64,000 nucleotides of DNA from Podochytrium sp. JEL0797 (GCA_027596195.1 JADGJG010000008.1:54591-118590); one strand, 5' to 3'; shown: positions 45,430 through 56,487, counted from the first letter of the stretch. Notes: generated by a model from the sequence alone, not told the origin. Numbers and translations are program-made.

Positions 45430-48400
45430 TTACACAGCAACAGCCTTTCCCTTCTCCAATCTCCTCTTGTAGTCCTTCATTTCGCCCTTCCGCCTATCCA
45501 TCGCCTTGTTCAATCCAAAGTCAGGGGCTCGGAACCCAGTCGGCATTTTGAGTTGCGAAATCTCACTCACCAAAACACGCCGATCCGACGCTCCGACACT
45601 CCGCCGGGGACGGTGTCGCGAATCCAACTTCTCACAAGCCTCCTCCAACGTCGCCGTCGCCTTCTCCTTCCTCAATTGCGCCAACTCAACCTCGACATGC
45701 CCCACAACCTTTCCACAACGAAAATAACTCTGTTGCACCGTATCAGAAGTGTCCCTCCAGAGCTTGAGATGACGCCCGTTCATAATGCTGAAGTACTTGA
45801 GCGCCACTTTGTGCACCTGCAAAGTCGAATCGAATTGGCCAAGAGATCGGAAAGCCACGATGGGAACGTTCTCGTAGAAGGGCTCGCTCGGGTCGTATGC
45901 ACGCGCATACTTGACTGTGAAGCCAAAATCTTCGTCAATAATATCTCCCTCGACTGGCTCCGCCAATGGGGGCGGCAACGCGGGTTGTGCAGGCGCAAGA
46001 GCTTCGTCAGCTCCAGTTAAAAGAGAAGTAGATGGTCCACCATCAGCAAAATCAGAATACGATGGGCCGCCAATTGACGCGGAATCAGAAGTCGACGGGC
46101 CGGCAATCGACGCGGAATCAGAATCAGCAAGCGAACGGCCGACAATCGTCGCAGAATCAGAATCGGCCATTTGGTCAGAAGCACCTGCAGAAGACGGATC
46201 AGCAACAACGGGAAACCCATACAAGGAGGATCACTCACCCGACAGACCCGGGCTCGCCGTAGCAGATCCAGCAGAACCGCCACCCTTCGTCCACAGCTCC
46301 ATGATCCGCGTCATATGCGCCATCTGCTCTTGCATCATTTCAATCTTGTCGCCCAAGCCGCGCAACCCAAGCTTCTCCAGGATTTGCGGCAACTTGTCTG
46401 CGAAATCGAGATCGAGCCCGCCTCCCAACACACCCATACGCGCATGGCTCTCCCTCCGCGCAGTCCTCGTCTCCTCCTCGCTCACCCTCACCGCCTCCAC
46501 CAATCCAGCAAACGCGTCCATGTCGAAGCCCGTCAGCAGTTTCATCACGCTGCCACCTAAAAACCAAAAGCGCGTCAACAATCAACACACCCGAAAGAAT
46601 ATGAAATACAAACCATCAGGAACCAAGTCGGGCTCGTAAATCCGCAAATACGCAATCCCATAAAACCACGTTTCTACTGCAAACTCCCAATATTCTAGAA
46701 TAGCCATCATTGACTCGGGAGTCTCCTGGACCATCTCCTGACTCCTCTCGTCAAAATGCTGGCACAGTTTCTTGCACTCCTCGGTATTTTCAAGCGCCTT
46801 CCTCAACTCACCCACCTTCCCGTTCAACGCCTTCTCCGTCAGAACGAGCGGGATGGGAACACGACGGCCAATGCGAATGTTACGCGCGTTTGGGTCATGA
46901 AGCGCGGCAGCCTTCGTCACCTGCAAAAGAGAATTAGCAACTCAAAAAGGGGAATGATTTTTGGATTCACCTCGGGTTGCATGGTCTTGACGTACGCAAT
47001 GTCCTTCATTGTGCGCTTCCCGGTCGCGAAATTCCACAGCCCTTCAATCGCCCCCTCCGAAACTCCCATCTTGCGCAGCATCTCCCCCCACAACGCGCGA
47101 AACAAATGAAGCGCCTTCCCCTTGATTTTGATTCCAGCCTGAGCCATCACCCTCTCAATCTGCTTGTAAAGCGCCACATAGGAAACTCCATCCTCCTCGC
47201 TGGCTCCCTCAAACACATGCCAACCCTTCAACTTGTCCACTCCCCCCATAAACGGCGGAACATCCCCAGTAAAACCATGGACGCTCATCATCTTGATTGC
47301 TATGAAGATGAACGTGAAGTCCAACAGCGGATGCTGCGTCTCCCCAGCAGTCAAATAATGGGAATCCATTTGGCCCTTCTTGGCGAGTATACCCTAAAAA
47401 GAAGGAAAGAATTTAGCGTCCCATGAAACAAAATTCAAATAACAAACAAACCTGCGTCTTGGTCCCACCAATGAGTATCTGAGCTCCACGGAGGTACTTC
47501 CCCACCTTCTCCTCCACCACCCGACCAGGCCCACGCGACGTGAACTCGTCATCCCAAAAATGCTGTGGATCACAATCCAGCTTCAACAAAATCAGCTCAT
47601 CCAGAGTACAAGTCCTCGACTCCTGCGATCGCGCCCCCGTGCGATCGTCCCAATTCAACAGGAGAATCGTCTCCCACCCGTTTTGACCACCCTTGGTTCG
47701 GTCGCGCACCCAGTTCAGGCGTCTGATCTCGAGCTGCTTCACGGGATTCAACAGCTCATTCAGCTGCGCCTGCACATTCAGGTGAGGATTTCCCGATCGC
47801 GTGCTGTATTGAGAGTAAAAAAAACGCGATTCGGATTTGCTCAATCAACAAACACTCACATCACATCGTCAGCCGTCGCCCTCACGTTCGCCTCCGTCAC
47901 GGTATCGCGATGACTCGCACACTGACGACTGTTGTGACCGCCGCACCCATAATCTTCTGTGAACACCGTATGGAATTGTTTGAGGACACGCGCAAACACG
48001 CTAAACGCCGTATGCGCAGCAACGAGATTGGCCTGTGACGAAATCCATTTTAGAGCCGCAAAAAACAACGAAGATGAGCAAGAACTCACGTTTTTCTTGC
48101 CCTTGTCGTTATCGAAACGCTTATGCAGCGACTCGCGATTCAACTCCTCGTCCATGAAGATTTTCCCCACCCACGTCGTCGGCAAGCGGTAATACGAATC
48201 CAGGTAGTCAACGTCCTGTCCATTCGCGCGCTCCGCCGCGAGATATTTGGGTAGCAAGGTCTAGAAAACAAGAGTTAGCAACAACCACAAAACAAACGCA
48301 GCCCCCCAAAAAACAAACCAGGTAATTGACTTGGTTTCGGTAATGCGCTTGCCACGTCTTCAAGCCACGTTTGCTTAAAGTCTGTGCAATAAAATTCGCG

Positions 48401-48945
48401 TCCGCCTTGAACATCCCCTTCCGCATGTGATCGGATTGAAGTGTTGTCGCATACGAGTCGACCATGAAATGGAGAACCTTTGTGAAGATGTCGTTTCCAC
48501 GCCAGTAGAGGATAAATATGTTGTAGAATGGCCGAAACTCTTCAGGAACTGAAAGCACGATCGAATCAGCAAACGAGCAACCAAATCACGAAACAAAATC
48601 ATTACACACCACGCTCCTCAATGTACAACAGCCATTTGTCCTGGACAATACGCGCCGCGCGCCTGTTTTCCTGGTACTTAAACCCCGTCAACACCTCAAG
48701 ACTCCCGAAACCTTCCCTGTTGAATGTCCGAGGCAATAGAAACGGGAAATTCGACACGTACGCGTCCCAAGCAGGGTCGAACAGCCCACAAATGCGCTTT
48801 TCCGCGGGCGCGTTGGTCTCGCTGTTTGCGTCGGACTCGCCGCCGTCAAGATCCGCCGCGATGGTGATGAAGACCTTCTTGGCTTTTGGAGTGGGCGCCT
48901 TGCGTGTTTTTGGTCGTGTGGAAAGCAATGGAGATTCCGAATTCC
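45430..48945 (-). CDS. Crypton-like tyrosine recombinase
   Basis: Nine exons agree in phase: 48945-48610, 48548-48319, 48260-48090, 48032-47860, 47803-47452, 47393-46971, 46920-46614, 46556-46239, 46184-45430. The 5' end is open: the first exon listed begins at an acceptor and the start codon was not found. The N-terminal half matches the neighbouring gene. Catalytic-type motifs: 'RTGARSQES' (Arg I), 'KALHLFRALWGEMLRKMGVS' (H-x-x-R), and 'MKDIAYVKTMQP' (candidate Tyr 35 residues after the second Arg, a normal spacing). A Ser/Asp repeat and a basic C-terminus follow. Crypton elements are DNA transposons carrying such enzymes; this assignment rests on motif reading only. All four key residues appear present. 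Confidence 0.6.
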
Positions 48946-49247
48946 CTGGAACAAAGTTGGCAAGTCCTCGGGGGCGATATGATTGACCCGTTACGGAGAC
49001 AGTATGATTGCCTGTTGTAGAAAAGGTGTGAGTTTGAATGAATTGAATGAGTGTATGCGCGAAAAGGGAGGATGCCCCTCCCTCAGCCGCATTTCGCTCG
49101 CTAACAGCCTATTAATTGGTTCGATTTCCGACGCGCGACATCCAGATCGGCTACAGGCGCCTCGCTGGGGGGAACGTTACTCCACGCTTCGCATTTGGCG
49201 TGATTGGCTCCTTGCATTCAGGTCCCTTTTCCGTATCTCTTTCCTAG

Positions 49248-50100
49248 GGCAAATTTTTGCGATGTGGACGGAATCGAGCTCGATATTGAGAAGGGCGATC
49301 CATCTTGGAATCAAGAAATGATTGACCTGATCACGACCATCAAGACTTTAAGTCCGAAAACAACCATTGCGATTGTGCCCGAGTGTTATTTGTATGACCA
49401 AGAGGCTGAAGGTCACAACTTGTGAGTACAGCATCAGATTATCTTCCTTTTAAGTCAGACTAAACCCCGCTCTTTCTTTTGGCAGGGGATATTATCTTTA
49501 CACTGGCCTCGTCATCGCGCACTTCAACGCGACTTACTCAGCTACCGCGGCTAGCAACATGCTCGACTATATTATAATTCAGTACTACAACAACAACATC
49601 TGCTCGTAAGTGTGGAACGCTACTGTTTCTTTCTCGTTTTCCATGTCCTTGATTTTAAAACACCTCTCATTTCCACCAGGTACCCCTATGGCTTTAACTT
49701 CGCTTCGTGGAAGACAATGTTCAAAGGCCCCATCGTAGTGGGTTTGGCAGGCGATTGGACGAGCGCGATTTCCGGTGGCTTCCTCGAGCTTCCAAATCTG
49801 CAAGCAGTCGGTGACGAAGTACTCCCAGACAACCAGTTTGGAGGGTTTAGCGTGTACGACGTTTCCTCGTCAAGCGCGCCATACAGCAGCTATTCCACGA
49901 GTTTAAGCAGCGTGTTGAACGGAACCGTTGTAGCCAAAGCAAATGCGCCTCAAGGACCACCCAAGAATGAGACGCAATTCCCGTGGAGATGTGGTGCGAC
50001 TTGGCATGATGCGGATTTGAGTTGTTCCGCCAAAACATGTACCACGGATGGCGATTGTGGTTCCACGGGGGGTTGCTTTAAATGGCTTGCGGCTTGCTGA
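49248..50100 (+). pseudogene. GH18 chitinase, 5'-truncated
   Basis: Exons 49248-49421, 49486-49605 and 49680-50100 read in phase. The first visible exon, entered through an acceptor (TTTCCTAG), contains 'CDVDGIELDIEKGD', the GH18 catalytic strand (DGxDxDxE type, with the final Glu as acid). The barrel then continues through 'IIIQYYNNN' and 'GPIVVGLAGDW' to a Cys-rich tail (CGATWHDADLSC..CTTDGDCG..GGCF) of the kind attached to chytrid chitinases. The signal peptide and the first barrel strands are missing; upstream DNA to 48950 has no GH18 resemblance. So the gene lost its 5' half, apparently where the recombinase block begins. Confidence 0.7.
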
Positions 50101-50858
50101 GTCTTCGTAATTTTTGCGTTAAAATTTTTTGTGTTTCAGTTATAATATATTTGGAAATTTTGGATCAAGCAAGAAGCACATGCATGACGCTCGGGAGTTC
50201 CAGAAGAACGCAAGAATCGCAAGTCGCTTCTGATTGCCTTGACGTGTGGCCTTGAATACAATCGCAGCCATTGGAAGTCAACCAAAAATCGGTTTTGCGA
50301 GAACTCATAATCACTCATTGGGTGATTAAAACCGCAATACATATCCATCGAGACCACATCTAGGCTGCTATCTGGAAGACTGCCACTCTTTCCTTTTTCT
50401 TGAGCCAGTAGAGAAGCGCACAACCAAAGTTGAGACCAAGAAAGTTTCGATCTAACGCAGAATCTTCACTGGTGCTTCGAGCAGTATGAATGCTGTTTTA
50501 TAGAGGTCCATGGTCGCTGCCTTGCCTTCTCTCTTCCCAACGACTGATATTATTGGAATCTTCGGCCAGTTCAACCAATTGATCATCCCGTTGAAGCGGA
50601 TGATTACAATCATTGAGCGGATTCACCATCACAACTTCGACTCAATCAAACGACGTTTTTCGCTAAAAAGAATAATCTGTACAACTAAAAAGGAGGGAAT
50701 TGGAGAGAATGCAGAATCGTTTTCGGAAGCAGGGAGAATAAAATTAAATAAAAAATAAATGCGACAAAAAAGTGATAAAATACGGTTCCAGGATGAAAAT
50801 GTGTGAAAATGCCATGAAAATCCACCTTAATAACAACACCAACAACAACAATCGGCAA
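50101..50858. other. Convergent intergenic gap
   Basis: AT-rich; no gene seen. It holds the 3' ends of the GH18 remnant and the Ser/Thr-rich protein gene. A short CAACAACAAC run occurs near 50835. Confidence 0.45.
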
Positions 50859-52008
50859 TTAACAGAGGAACACAACAAATGCGGCCGAAGCAACGAGCCC
50901 TGCAAAGAATTGAATACTGGCTGATCCAGACACGAACAAATTTGTGGTAGTCGTGCTTGTCATGCCCAATGTGACAGCCGTGGTGGTTGGTGCAGTGGTC
51001 ACGAAAGAAGTTGCCGAGGGTGTCGTGCCCGAAGAAGTGGAAGTGGATGACGTGTTCGTGTTGGAACTGGTGGATGTGGAAATGGACGAGGATGTCGTAG
51101 TGGAGCTGGCAGCAGTGGCAGAAGTGGGACCAGTGGTGGTCGCTGGTGTGATGGACGTGGAAGAAGTAGCAGAGGACGTCGTGCTGGAAGAAGCGGAAGA
51201 GGATAACGTGTTCGTGGTGGAGCCGGTGGAGGTGGAAATGGACGAGGACGTCGCAGTGGAGCTGGCAGTAGTGGAGTTGGCAGTAGCGATGGACGCGGAA
51301 GAAGTCGCCGAGGCCATCGTGCTGGAAGAAACGGAAAAGGATAATGTGTTCGTGGTGGAGCCGATGAAGCTGGAAATGGACGAGGACGTCGCAGTGGGGC
51401 TGGCAGTAGTAGCCGAAGTAGTGCTATTGGTCTGGGGTCCAGGCGCAGGTGGACCGGGAGCAACAAAAGGACAGTCTGTGGTTCCAATGAAGCAAACTCC
51501 TCCGAGACCTGATTCAAGTGTAAATTTTAAAAAAACCCGTACACTTTTTAAAAATTTTTAACAAATATTTACCTTGCGTCCCGCTGTAACCGATTCCCTG
51601 AATCTGCACATTCGGGATAGGGTCAAATCCCTGGCCATACACAAGTTGACAGCCATATCCTGGTGCATTTCTGCACGTGCCAGCCAAACATCTCAATGTG
51701 GTGAGCTTCGCAGGCGCGTTCGAAACGTTAATGGCTTGCGTGAAGTATTGAGGGTCAGACGTATTGGAGCCGCAGGTAAAAATGACATCTGTGACAACGA
51801 TCACTTCCTGTTGGTTGTGCTGCAGACGAGTGAGGTTGATTTGAATTTGCATGTCCACTGCATCGACCGCGTACGACCAGCCGAGGTCGTCTAACAGCAC
51901 CCCTGCCAGTGGCAGGAACGTGTTGACAAAGGGGCTGCTTTGGATTTGGCACAAGAATTGCGAGGATGTACAAAATTGGTTGGTGGAGTTGGCAGCAGTG
52001 ACTGACAT
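50859..52008 (-). CDS. Ser/Thr-rich cell-surface protein
   Basis: Exons 52008-51573 and 51508-50859 (361 aa). The N-terminal ~145 residues form a Cys-containing domain with N-glycosylation sites ('NSTNQFC', 'INLTRL', 'NVSNAP'); cysteines in 'FLCQIQ', 'IFTCGSN' and 'RCLAGTCRNAPGYGCQ' could pair. Exon 2 is a long Ser/Thr tract built from degenerate repeats, ending in a hydrophobic stretch (FFAGLVASAAFVVFLC) typical of GPI-anchor signals. Expected at the cell wall or membrane. No good N-terminal signal peptide is seen at the chosen start, so an upstream exon may be missing. Domain family not recognised. Confidence 0.6.
50955..51440 (-). repeat. Coding minisatellite in the Ser/Thr tract
   Basis: Three to four degenerate units of roughly 120-150 bp encode variants of 'ATSSSIS..GSTTNTLS'. 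They differ by substitutions and small in-frame length changes, as in fungal wall-protein repeats that vary between strains. Confidence 0.6.
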
Positions 52009-52799
52009 TGTTAAGATTAGATTTTGAATTACTCCGACAAGTCTCAATGGCTGCCTTCTTTTATAACAATTGTCGCGTTCGCGGATGAATGAACGAAGTT
52101 TTTGAAACACCAGATTTTTGAAACTTTACATAACACTTTAAATGAAAGTATATTCATTCATTCAACGCGGCGATCTCAATCGTTCAAGTGGAAAAACATT
52201 CCAATATTTTTTGTCATTCCCCTTCTCATTTTCAGAATTTCGTAATAATTTCATGGAACAATCGACCTATCAAATTTCCCTTCTCTTCAACGTCCCAATA
52301 CCATAAGTCAGTCGTTCCAGGAGGCAAACCTTTAACAAGCTTTTGGGTATATAGTGACCAGCGGAGCTTGTGTCATGCAGCCGGTCTTCCGTAAGCCTAG
52401 ACCCGTTTTTATAGAATATAGAGAGAGGAAAAATGTTTGACGGTGTGGTGGCGCGTATCAGAATTCCATTATCTTCATACCAAACTCAGAATCACTCGGA
52501 TCTCTGAACGATATCAACTGGAACGCGATCAATCGGATTTATGCCAGCCGTTTTGTTGAAAACAGCGAGTTTGTACCTGCTGGTTGGCTCTCCGCGGCAG
52601 AGAATGAGGCCATCATCAGATCTAAATGTTCAAGGGGTGGGCGGGTTTATTGGCCGCGATGCAATTAGGGGCGTGAATCACGGGTTGAATTCCTCAAAAC
52701 TCTTGTGCAAAAATGCCCACAAAATAACAACTGGTGAACCCTCCACCCCTCCGTCGCCAAACAAATCAAAAAAAAATATTCACTCTTTTCACTTTTGAC
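52009..52799. other. Intergenic, no gene seen
   Basis: AT-rich stretch with only short, unconvincing ORFs. It should contain the promoter of the Ser/Thr-rich protein gene. Confidence 0.4.
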
Positions 52800-53350
52800 C
52801 ATCAACCTCGATGGAAAACGCGCGAGGATCGTCGATACGGCTCATGCAACCTCCGTCAGCCGCAATCTTGGCAAAAGACTTGGTCAACCTTTTGTCACTC
52901 AGATAAGGAGCCTTTTATCCCCTTGAAATACGGCTCCTTAATGGCAACACGCGCTCCCTTCTTGAAACTGGACGCCGCGTTGGAGTCAAGGTCATAGACC
53001 GACAAACGTACTGCATCACCGTTTAAGTCACGAACCACTGAATGCGCCGCGTTGACCACCAGAGGTTCCGCACACACCTCGCCGTGGAGGATACGCTCCG
53101 CATGCTTCACTCCAATCTGCAAGTCAGCGATTCTCATAGGCATCAGATTTCTCGAGTCTCTTGGAGTCTGGGGAGAGGCGGGAGGCGAACCTAACATGAT
53201 GATGGCGGCATTTCTGCTGCATTCCTTTGCGGCATGTTTGGCAAAGTCTTTGCGGAGTCGCTCAAACCACGCCACCAGAGCATCGCCCTCCTTTGGTCCG
53301 TGGTTAGTTGGCGAAAAACCAAGTATCTGTGTGGGGTGCGATGAAAGCTG
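52800..53350 (-). pseudogene. N-terminal part of a SET-type protein, broken
   Basis: Leftward frame with 'DALVAWFERLRKDFAKHA', then 'ADLQIGVKHAERILHGEV', 'NAAHSVVRDLNGDAVRLSVY' and 'KKGARVAIKEPYFK'. This order (a leader helix, a D-x-NGD strand, then the AIKEPY motif) is typical of TPR/SET proteins ahead of their 'RVDHP' motif. A matching continuation, 'KIAADGGCMSRIDDP', occurs 55 bp further but in another frame, and the 55 bp between lack a GT donor. No SET catalytic domain follows. It looks like a truncated relic; the start is not resolved. Confidence 0.5.
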
Positions 53351-53452
53351 TTGGTGAGGAGGGGCGCGAGGAGAGAGCAGCGGAAGAAGCCGGGTGGGAT
53401 CATTTCTTGTTTATGCTTTTTATTCCTGTTTGAACGCCTACGAAATTCAATT

Positions 53453-53931
53453 TCAACGCTCAATCACTTTCCACCCTTCCCCTTCTTCTTCTTTCTTTTC
53501 TTCATCTTTTTCTTCTTCTTTCCCCGCTTCTTCTTTCTTCTGAGCAGCGGGTGACTTCTTCTCCACCATCAACTGACGAGCCACCTTTCTGTTCTCAAGA
53601 AGCGACCGCGTTTTCTGCGTCTTGACCGTAAAACCAGTCGGCTCATGCTTCAACCACACACAATTCTGACTCTTGTTCACCTTCTGTCCACCCTTTCCAC
53701 CGCCCTTGATGAAAGGCTCTTTGAGTTCATTCCCATTCAACTGAATAGCAAGTCCCTTTCTGGGAAGGAGGTGCGGAGGGGTTGGTTGAACGTGCTTGAA
53801 GGGGGTTTCGCAGCAACTTGACCAGAAGTTGGAGCCTGATAGAATGGGTTCAGTCTCGACTTTCCATGGACAAGGCGAAGGTTGTGCAACAGTGCGGGTC
53901 GGATTGCGTGCGACAGGAGGAAACGGCGCAT
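53453..53931 (-). CDS. Mitochondrial peptide-release-factor-like protein (MTRFR/Rso55 type)
   Basis: The core 'IKGGGKGGQKVNKSQNCVWL' holds the GGQ motif that triggers peptidyl-tRNA hydrolysis on ribosomes, followed by 'TGFTVKTQKTRSLLENRKVA', then a Lys/Glu-rich tail. Small proteins of this type (human MTRFR, yeast Rso55) rescue stalled mitochondrial ribosomes and lack codon-recognition domains, as here. An ATG at 53931 opens a good mitochondrial presequence (MRRFLLSHAIRPALLHNLRL), but in a different frame from the GGQ part; the GGQ frame itself is open from 53980 without an ATG. Either an unusual short intron or a frame error joins them. Function is well supported, the 5' structure is not. 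Confidence 0.75.
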
Positions 53932-53983
53932 TTGTTTTGGCGATTTGGATAAAAAACCGGCATAATAGAGGGAGGGTCACGAA

Positions 53984-54844
53984 TCAACAACTATATAATC
54001 TCCTATTCAAAAGCGCTGGCAACCGATGCCTTACATCTTCCACCATCGAAAGATTCAACTCGGCCACCGCGATTCCCTCCTGCTCTTCCTGCACGCGACT
54101 CAAAACTGCCCCCCACGGATCAATCACCATCGAATTCCCATACGTCACTCTCCCCGTAACAGGATGCGTGCCGACCTGCGCCGACGCAATCACATATGCC
54201 TGGTTTTCCACCGCTCGCGCTCGCAGCAAAACCTCCCAATGTGCGACTCCAGTTTCGACCGTGAAAGCCGCGGGAACGACAATCACATTGTACCCCTTCG
54301 CACCCTCCTGCTTGCGATACAGTTCTGGGAACCGAATATCATAGCAGACAGACATGCGTAATCTCCACCCTTCCTCCAAATCAACGTCAAGTTCTTGATC
54401 CAACGATCCCGCCTCGACCGTGAGACCTTCATCAAACGCCGGCGGGCCCGCGAATTTAAAGAGGTGTATTTTGTCATAGTTTGCGACGCGGAGACCCGCG
54501 GGGTTGTAGACTTGCAGTGTGTTTTTGAAGTGGGTTGTCGATGATTTCGAAAGGGTGGGGATCGTGCCGCCCACGAGCCAGACGTGGAACTCTTTGGCGA
54601 GGGAGCTCATTGCGTGTTGGAGGGGAGTGGATGCGGGGTCTTCGCTGGGCTGTGCGGATGGAGACACTGGCTCAGCGATGCTGCTATTGATAGATTTCAT
54701 GCCCAAGGAAGCCCAATACTCTGGGAGAACGATCAGATTCGCATTGTGTTTTGAAGTGGCGGTGGCAATGAGGGATCGGACGGTGGCAATGTTGGCTTGG
54801 AGGGACGCTGGGGTCGTGGTCAATTGGAGGGCGGCGGCGATCAT
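53984..54844 (-). CDS. NIT1: Nitrilase-family amidase, Nit1-like
   Basis: Intronless gene of 286 residues. The catalytic triad of the nitrilase superfamily is visible: Glu in 'NLIVLPEYW', Lys in 'NYDKIHLFKF' and Cys in 'MSVCYDIRFPELYR'. The block 'GVAHWEVLLRARAVENQAYV' and 'YGNSMVIDPWGAV' follow, as in Nit1, the amidase that hydrolyses deaminated glutathione as metabolite repair. A Ser/Pro-rich insertion (SSIAEPVSPSAQPSEDP) sits after the Glu motif. Length is normal for the family. Nit1 rather than Nit2 is preferred from the 'RFPEL' and 'SAQVGTH' region; the split is not certain. Confidence 0.85.
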   Translation of the reverse strand: MIAAALQLTTTPASLQANIATVRSLIATATSKHNANLIVLPEYWASLGMKSINSSIAEPVSPSAQPSEDPASTPLQHAMSSLAKEFHVWLVGGTIPTLSKSSTTHFKNTLQVYNPAGLRVANYDKIHLFKFAGPPAFDEGLTVEAGSLDQELDVDLEEGWRLRMSVCYDIRFPELYRKQEGAKGYNVIVVPAAFTVETGVAHWEVLLRARAVENQAYVIASAQVGTHPVTGRVTYGNSMVIDPWGAVLSRVQEEQEGIAVAELNLSMVEDVRHRLPALLNRRLYSC

Positions 54845-54908
54845 GGATTTTTTTTCGAACGTGATTCACTTCACGAAGAACGCGTGACGGTTTCACTTTG
54901 AATGGCGC

Positions 54909-55286
54909 TCAGCCCACGATCACATCGGTCCCTTGGAAGCAAGCAGCAAATGCGTTTCCATAGTATAGAACACGAATAATTCGAGGCGATACATTTTGAT
55001 CTTCAGCGGACCTTAGCAACCCGCCCTTGATTTGACGCTCCACTCGTGCCGCAATTCCATCCACTTGAAGACGCGTGTCAAATTCATAAAGGTCGACCGG
55101 GTGTGCCTCGTACGCGCCTTTGTGGGTGGGTCGGTGGGGGTTGAGTTCAATAGCAACGGCCGAATCCGCAGGCTTCAACACGGGGGGCTTTGCAGCGGCA
55201 GCCGTGAGTTCCACGATTTCAATCAGTTCGAGTACCTTGCGCTGCAGACTGGTGGCCCGGCAGACCAGGTGAACCAAATGGCAATC
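54909..55286 (-). CDS. Unknown protein, last exon
   Basis: An open exon entered through a good acceptor (ctgtttcag) at 55286 and ending at 54909. It encodes about 125 residues: a helical start ('TSLQRKVLELIEIVEL'), a Pro/Ala linker and 'YEAHPVDLYEFDTRLQVDGI' before a compact end ('RVLYYGNAFAACFQGTDVIV'). A GTGAGT donor near 55360 suggests an upstream exon, but no ATG was found there, so the 5' end is unresolved. I recognise no family. Confidence 0.45.
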   Translation of the reverse strand, partial: DCHLVHLVCRATSLQRKVLELIEIVELTAAAAKPPVLKPADSAVAIELNPHRPTHKGAYEAHPVDLYEFDTRLQVDGIAARVERQIKGGLLRSAEDQNVSPRIIRVLYYGNAFAACFQGTDVIVG

Positions 55287-55731
55287 CTGAAACAGAATAA
55301 TTCTGTCTCTTATTTCCAGGAGAGAACTTGAAAAGTAATTAGGGCCTTGTCGGGCAATGCACTCACCCTTTTATTTTGATGAAGAGAAAAAAACACGAGC
55401 GTTTAATTTTTTGGTTTCGCGAGTTTCGGAAAAGATAAGAAAAAAAAGGTCCAGGGAGGCGGAGGTGGATCACGTAAAAGAGGCGTGCGCCACGCGTAAT
55501 CCAGAGAGTGTAAAGACGGGAAAGCTCATTTTTTTCCCCGCCTTCCTTCTATTTCCGTTCCCAAGATTCTTCCTTTTTAGGCGCAAGAGTAGTTCAGGCC
55601 CCTCCAGCTGCGAATCCGGCCGCCACCGTGCCAGTCCAGGCTCAATATTACAAAATTCCAAACCAATCATTCCCCGGTGAAAAGGAAAAAAAGGAAATCA
55701 GAAGATTCAAACGAGCTGCAAGAATACGCAT

Positions 55732-56487
55732 TTATTTGTTCTCACTGTCGTTCGAAAACAACGCGAGTTTCTCTTGAACCGTCATCACACGCATCATCTT
55801 CTCTGCAAGGACAGCTTCCGGTTTATATTCATCACCGGCACACGATTCACGCAAGGATTCAAATCCCTCAAGCGCACAATGTCTCCGTCTTGCAAGTCAT
55901 TACTGTTGCGACAAAATATCTATGAGACCCGTTGGCTTTCTGAAGAGCAAAAGAAATTCCTCGACAGCGCCCGCATTTTTTCAATTTGAATTTGAGCACA
56001 CCGACTCCACACTGCCCACAAACTACTTCGGATCGATTCTGCATCGCAATTTGATGAATTTCAGAAAGTTTGGAGTCAAATTGGACGTCGAAATTGCAAG
56101 TGGAAATCCACAAGGCCGCGCGCTCGTTCACGGTGATCATGCGATCATTTCCGCGATTCACATCCCATACCAATTCGGTAGATTCTCGCACAAATTCGAA
56201 CAACGACCGCGGTCTGATTTGATATTTCTGGAACTCGCCACCGCGTCGGAATAGAATATTTCGAACAATCAGATTGACAATTGCGCGGATGTACGTGTGT
56301 TCTTTCTCGTTCTTGGACACGCGTTTGAGACGCAGCAGAGTCTCGTCAGATAGATTTTTTTTGACCTCCTTCACGACAAAATACACGTGCTTCAGCAGTC
56401 TTTCCTTATTTAGGCTCAGACCGACCGGTGACTTGCACAGTTCATTGACGGCCTTGCGAAGAATGGGATCACTCTCTATTTTTCCCA
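55732..56487 (-). CDS. MYND-type zinc-finger protein (3' end unresolved)
   Basis: The frame starts at the ATG at 56487 (MGKIESDPILRKAVNELCKS) and runs through a helical region ('VNLIVRNILFRRGGEFQKYQ') to 'VVCGQCGVGVLKFKLKKCGR' and then CRG, the first two Cys pairs of a MYND finger. The following residues (ISFALQKANGSH) resemble the second half of MYND but lack the expected Cys, and the frame ends near 55868. Coding sequence in another frame continues to a stop at 55732 (with 'FESLRESCAGDEYKPEAVL'), so a splice or frameshift joins them. I could not place it. MYND fingers mediate protein contacts. Confidence 0.5.

Noticed and set aside
42846..48945. KDZ-type or DUF3435 'captain' transposase as the identity of the paired genes
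   Set aside because: The motifs read (TGAR, HLFR, AYVKTM) fit a generic Crypton-like tyrosine recombinase better; no specific KDZ or DUF3435 signature could be named from sequence alone.
50859..51561. Long plus-strand ORF rich in Val/Glu opposite the Ser/Thr tract
   Set aside because: It is the antisense of a Ser/Thr-codon repeat, which always gives open Val/Glu-rich frames; the minus strand has the splice site, N-domain and GPI-like end.
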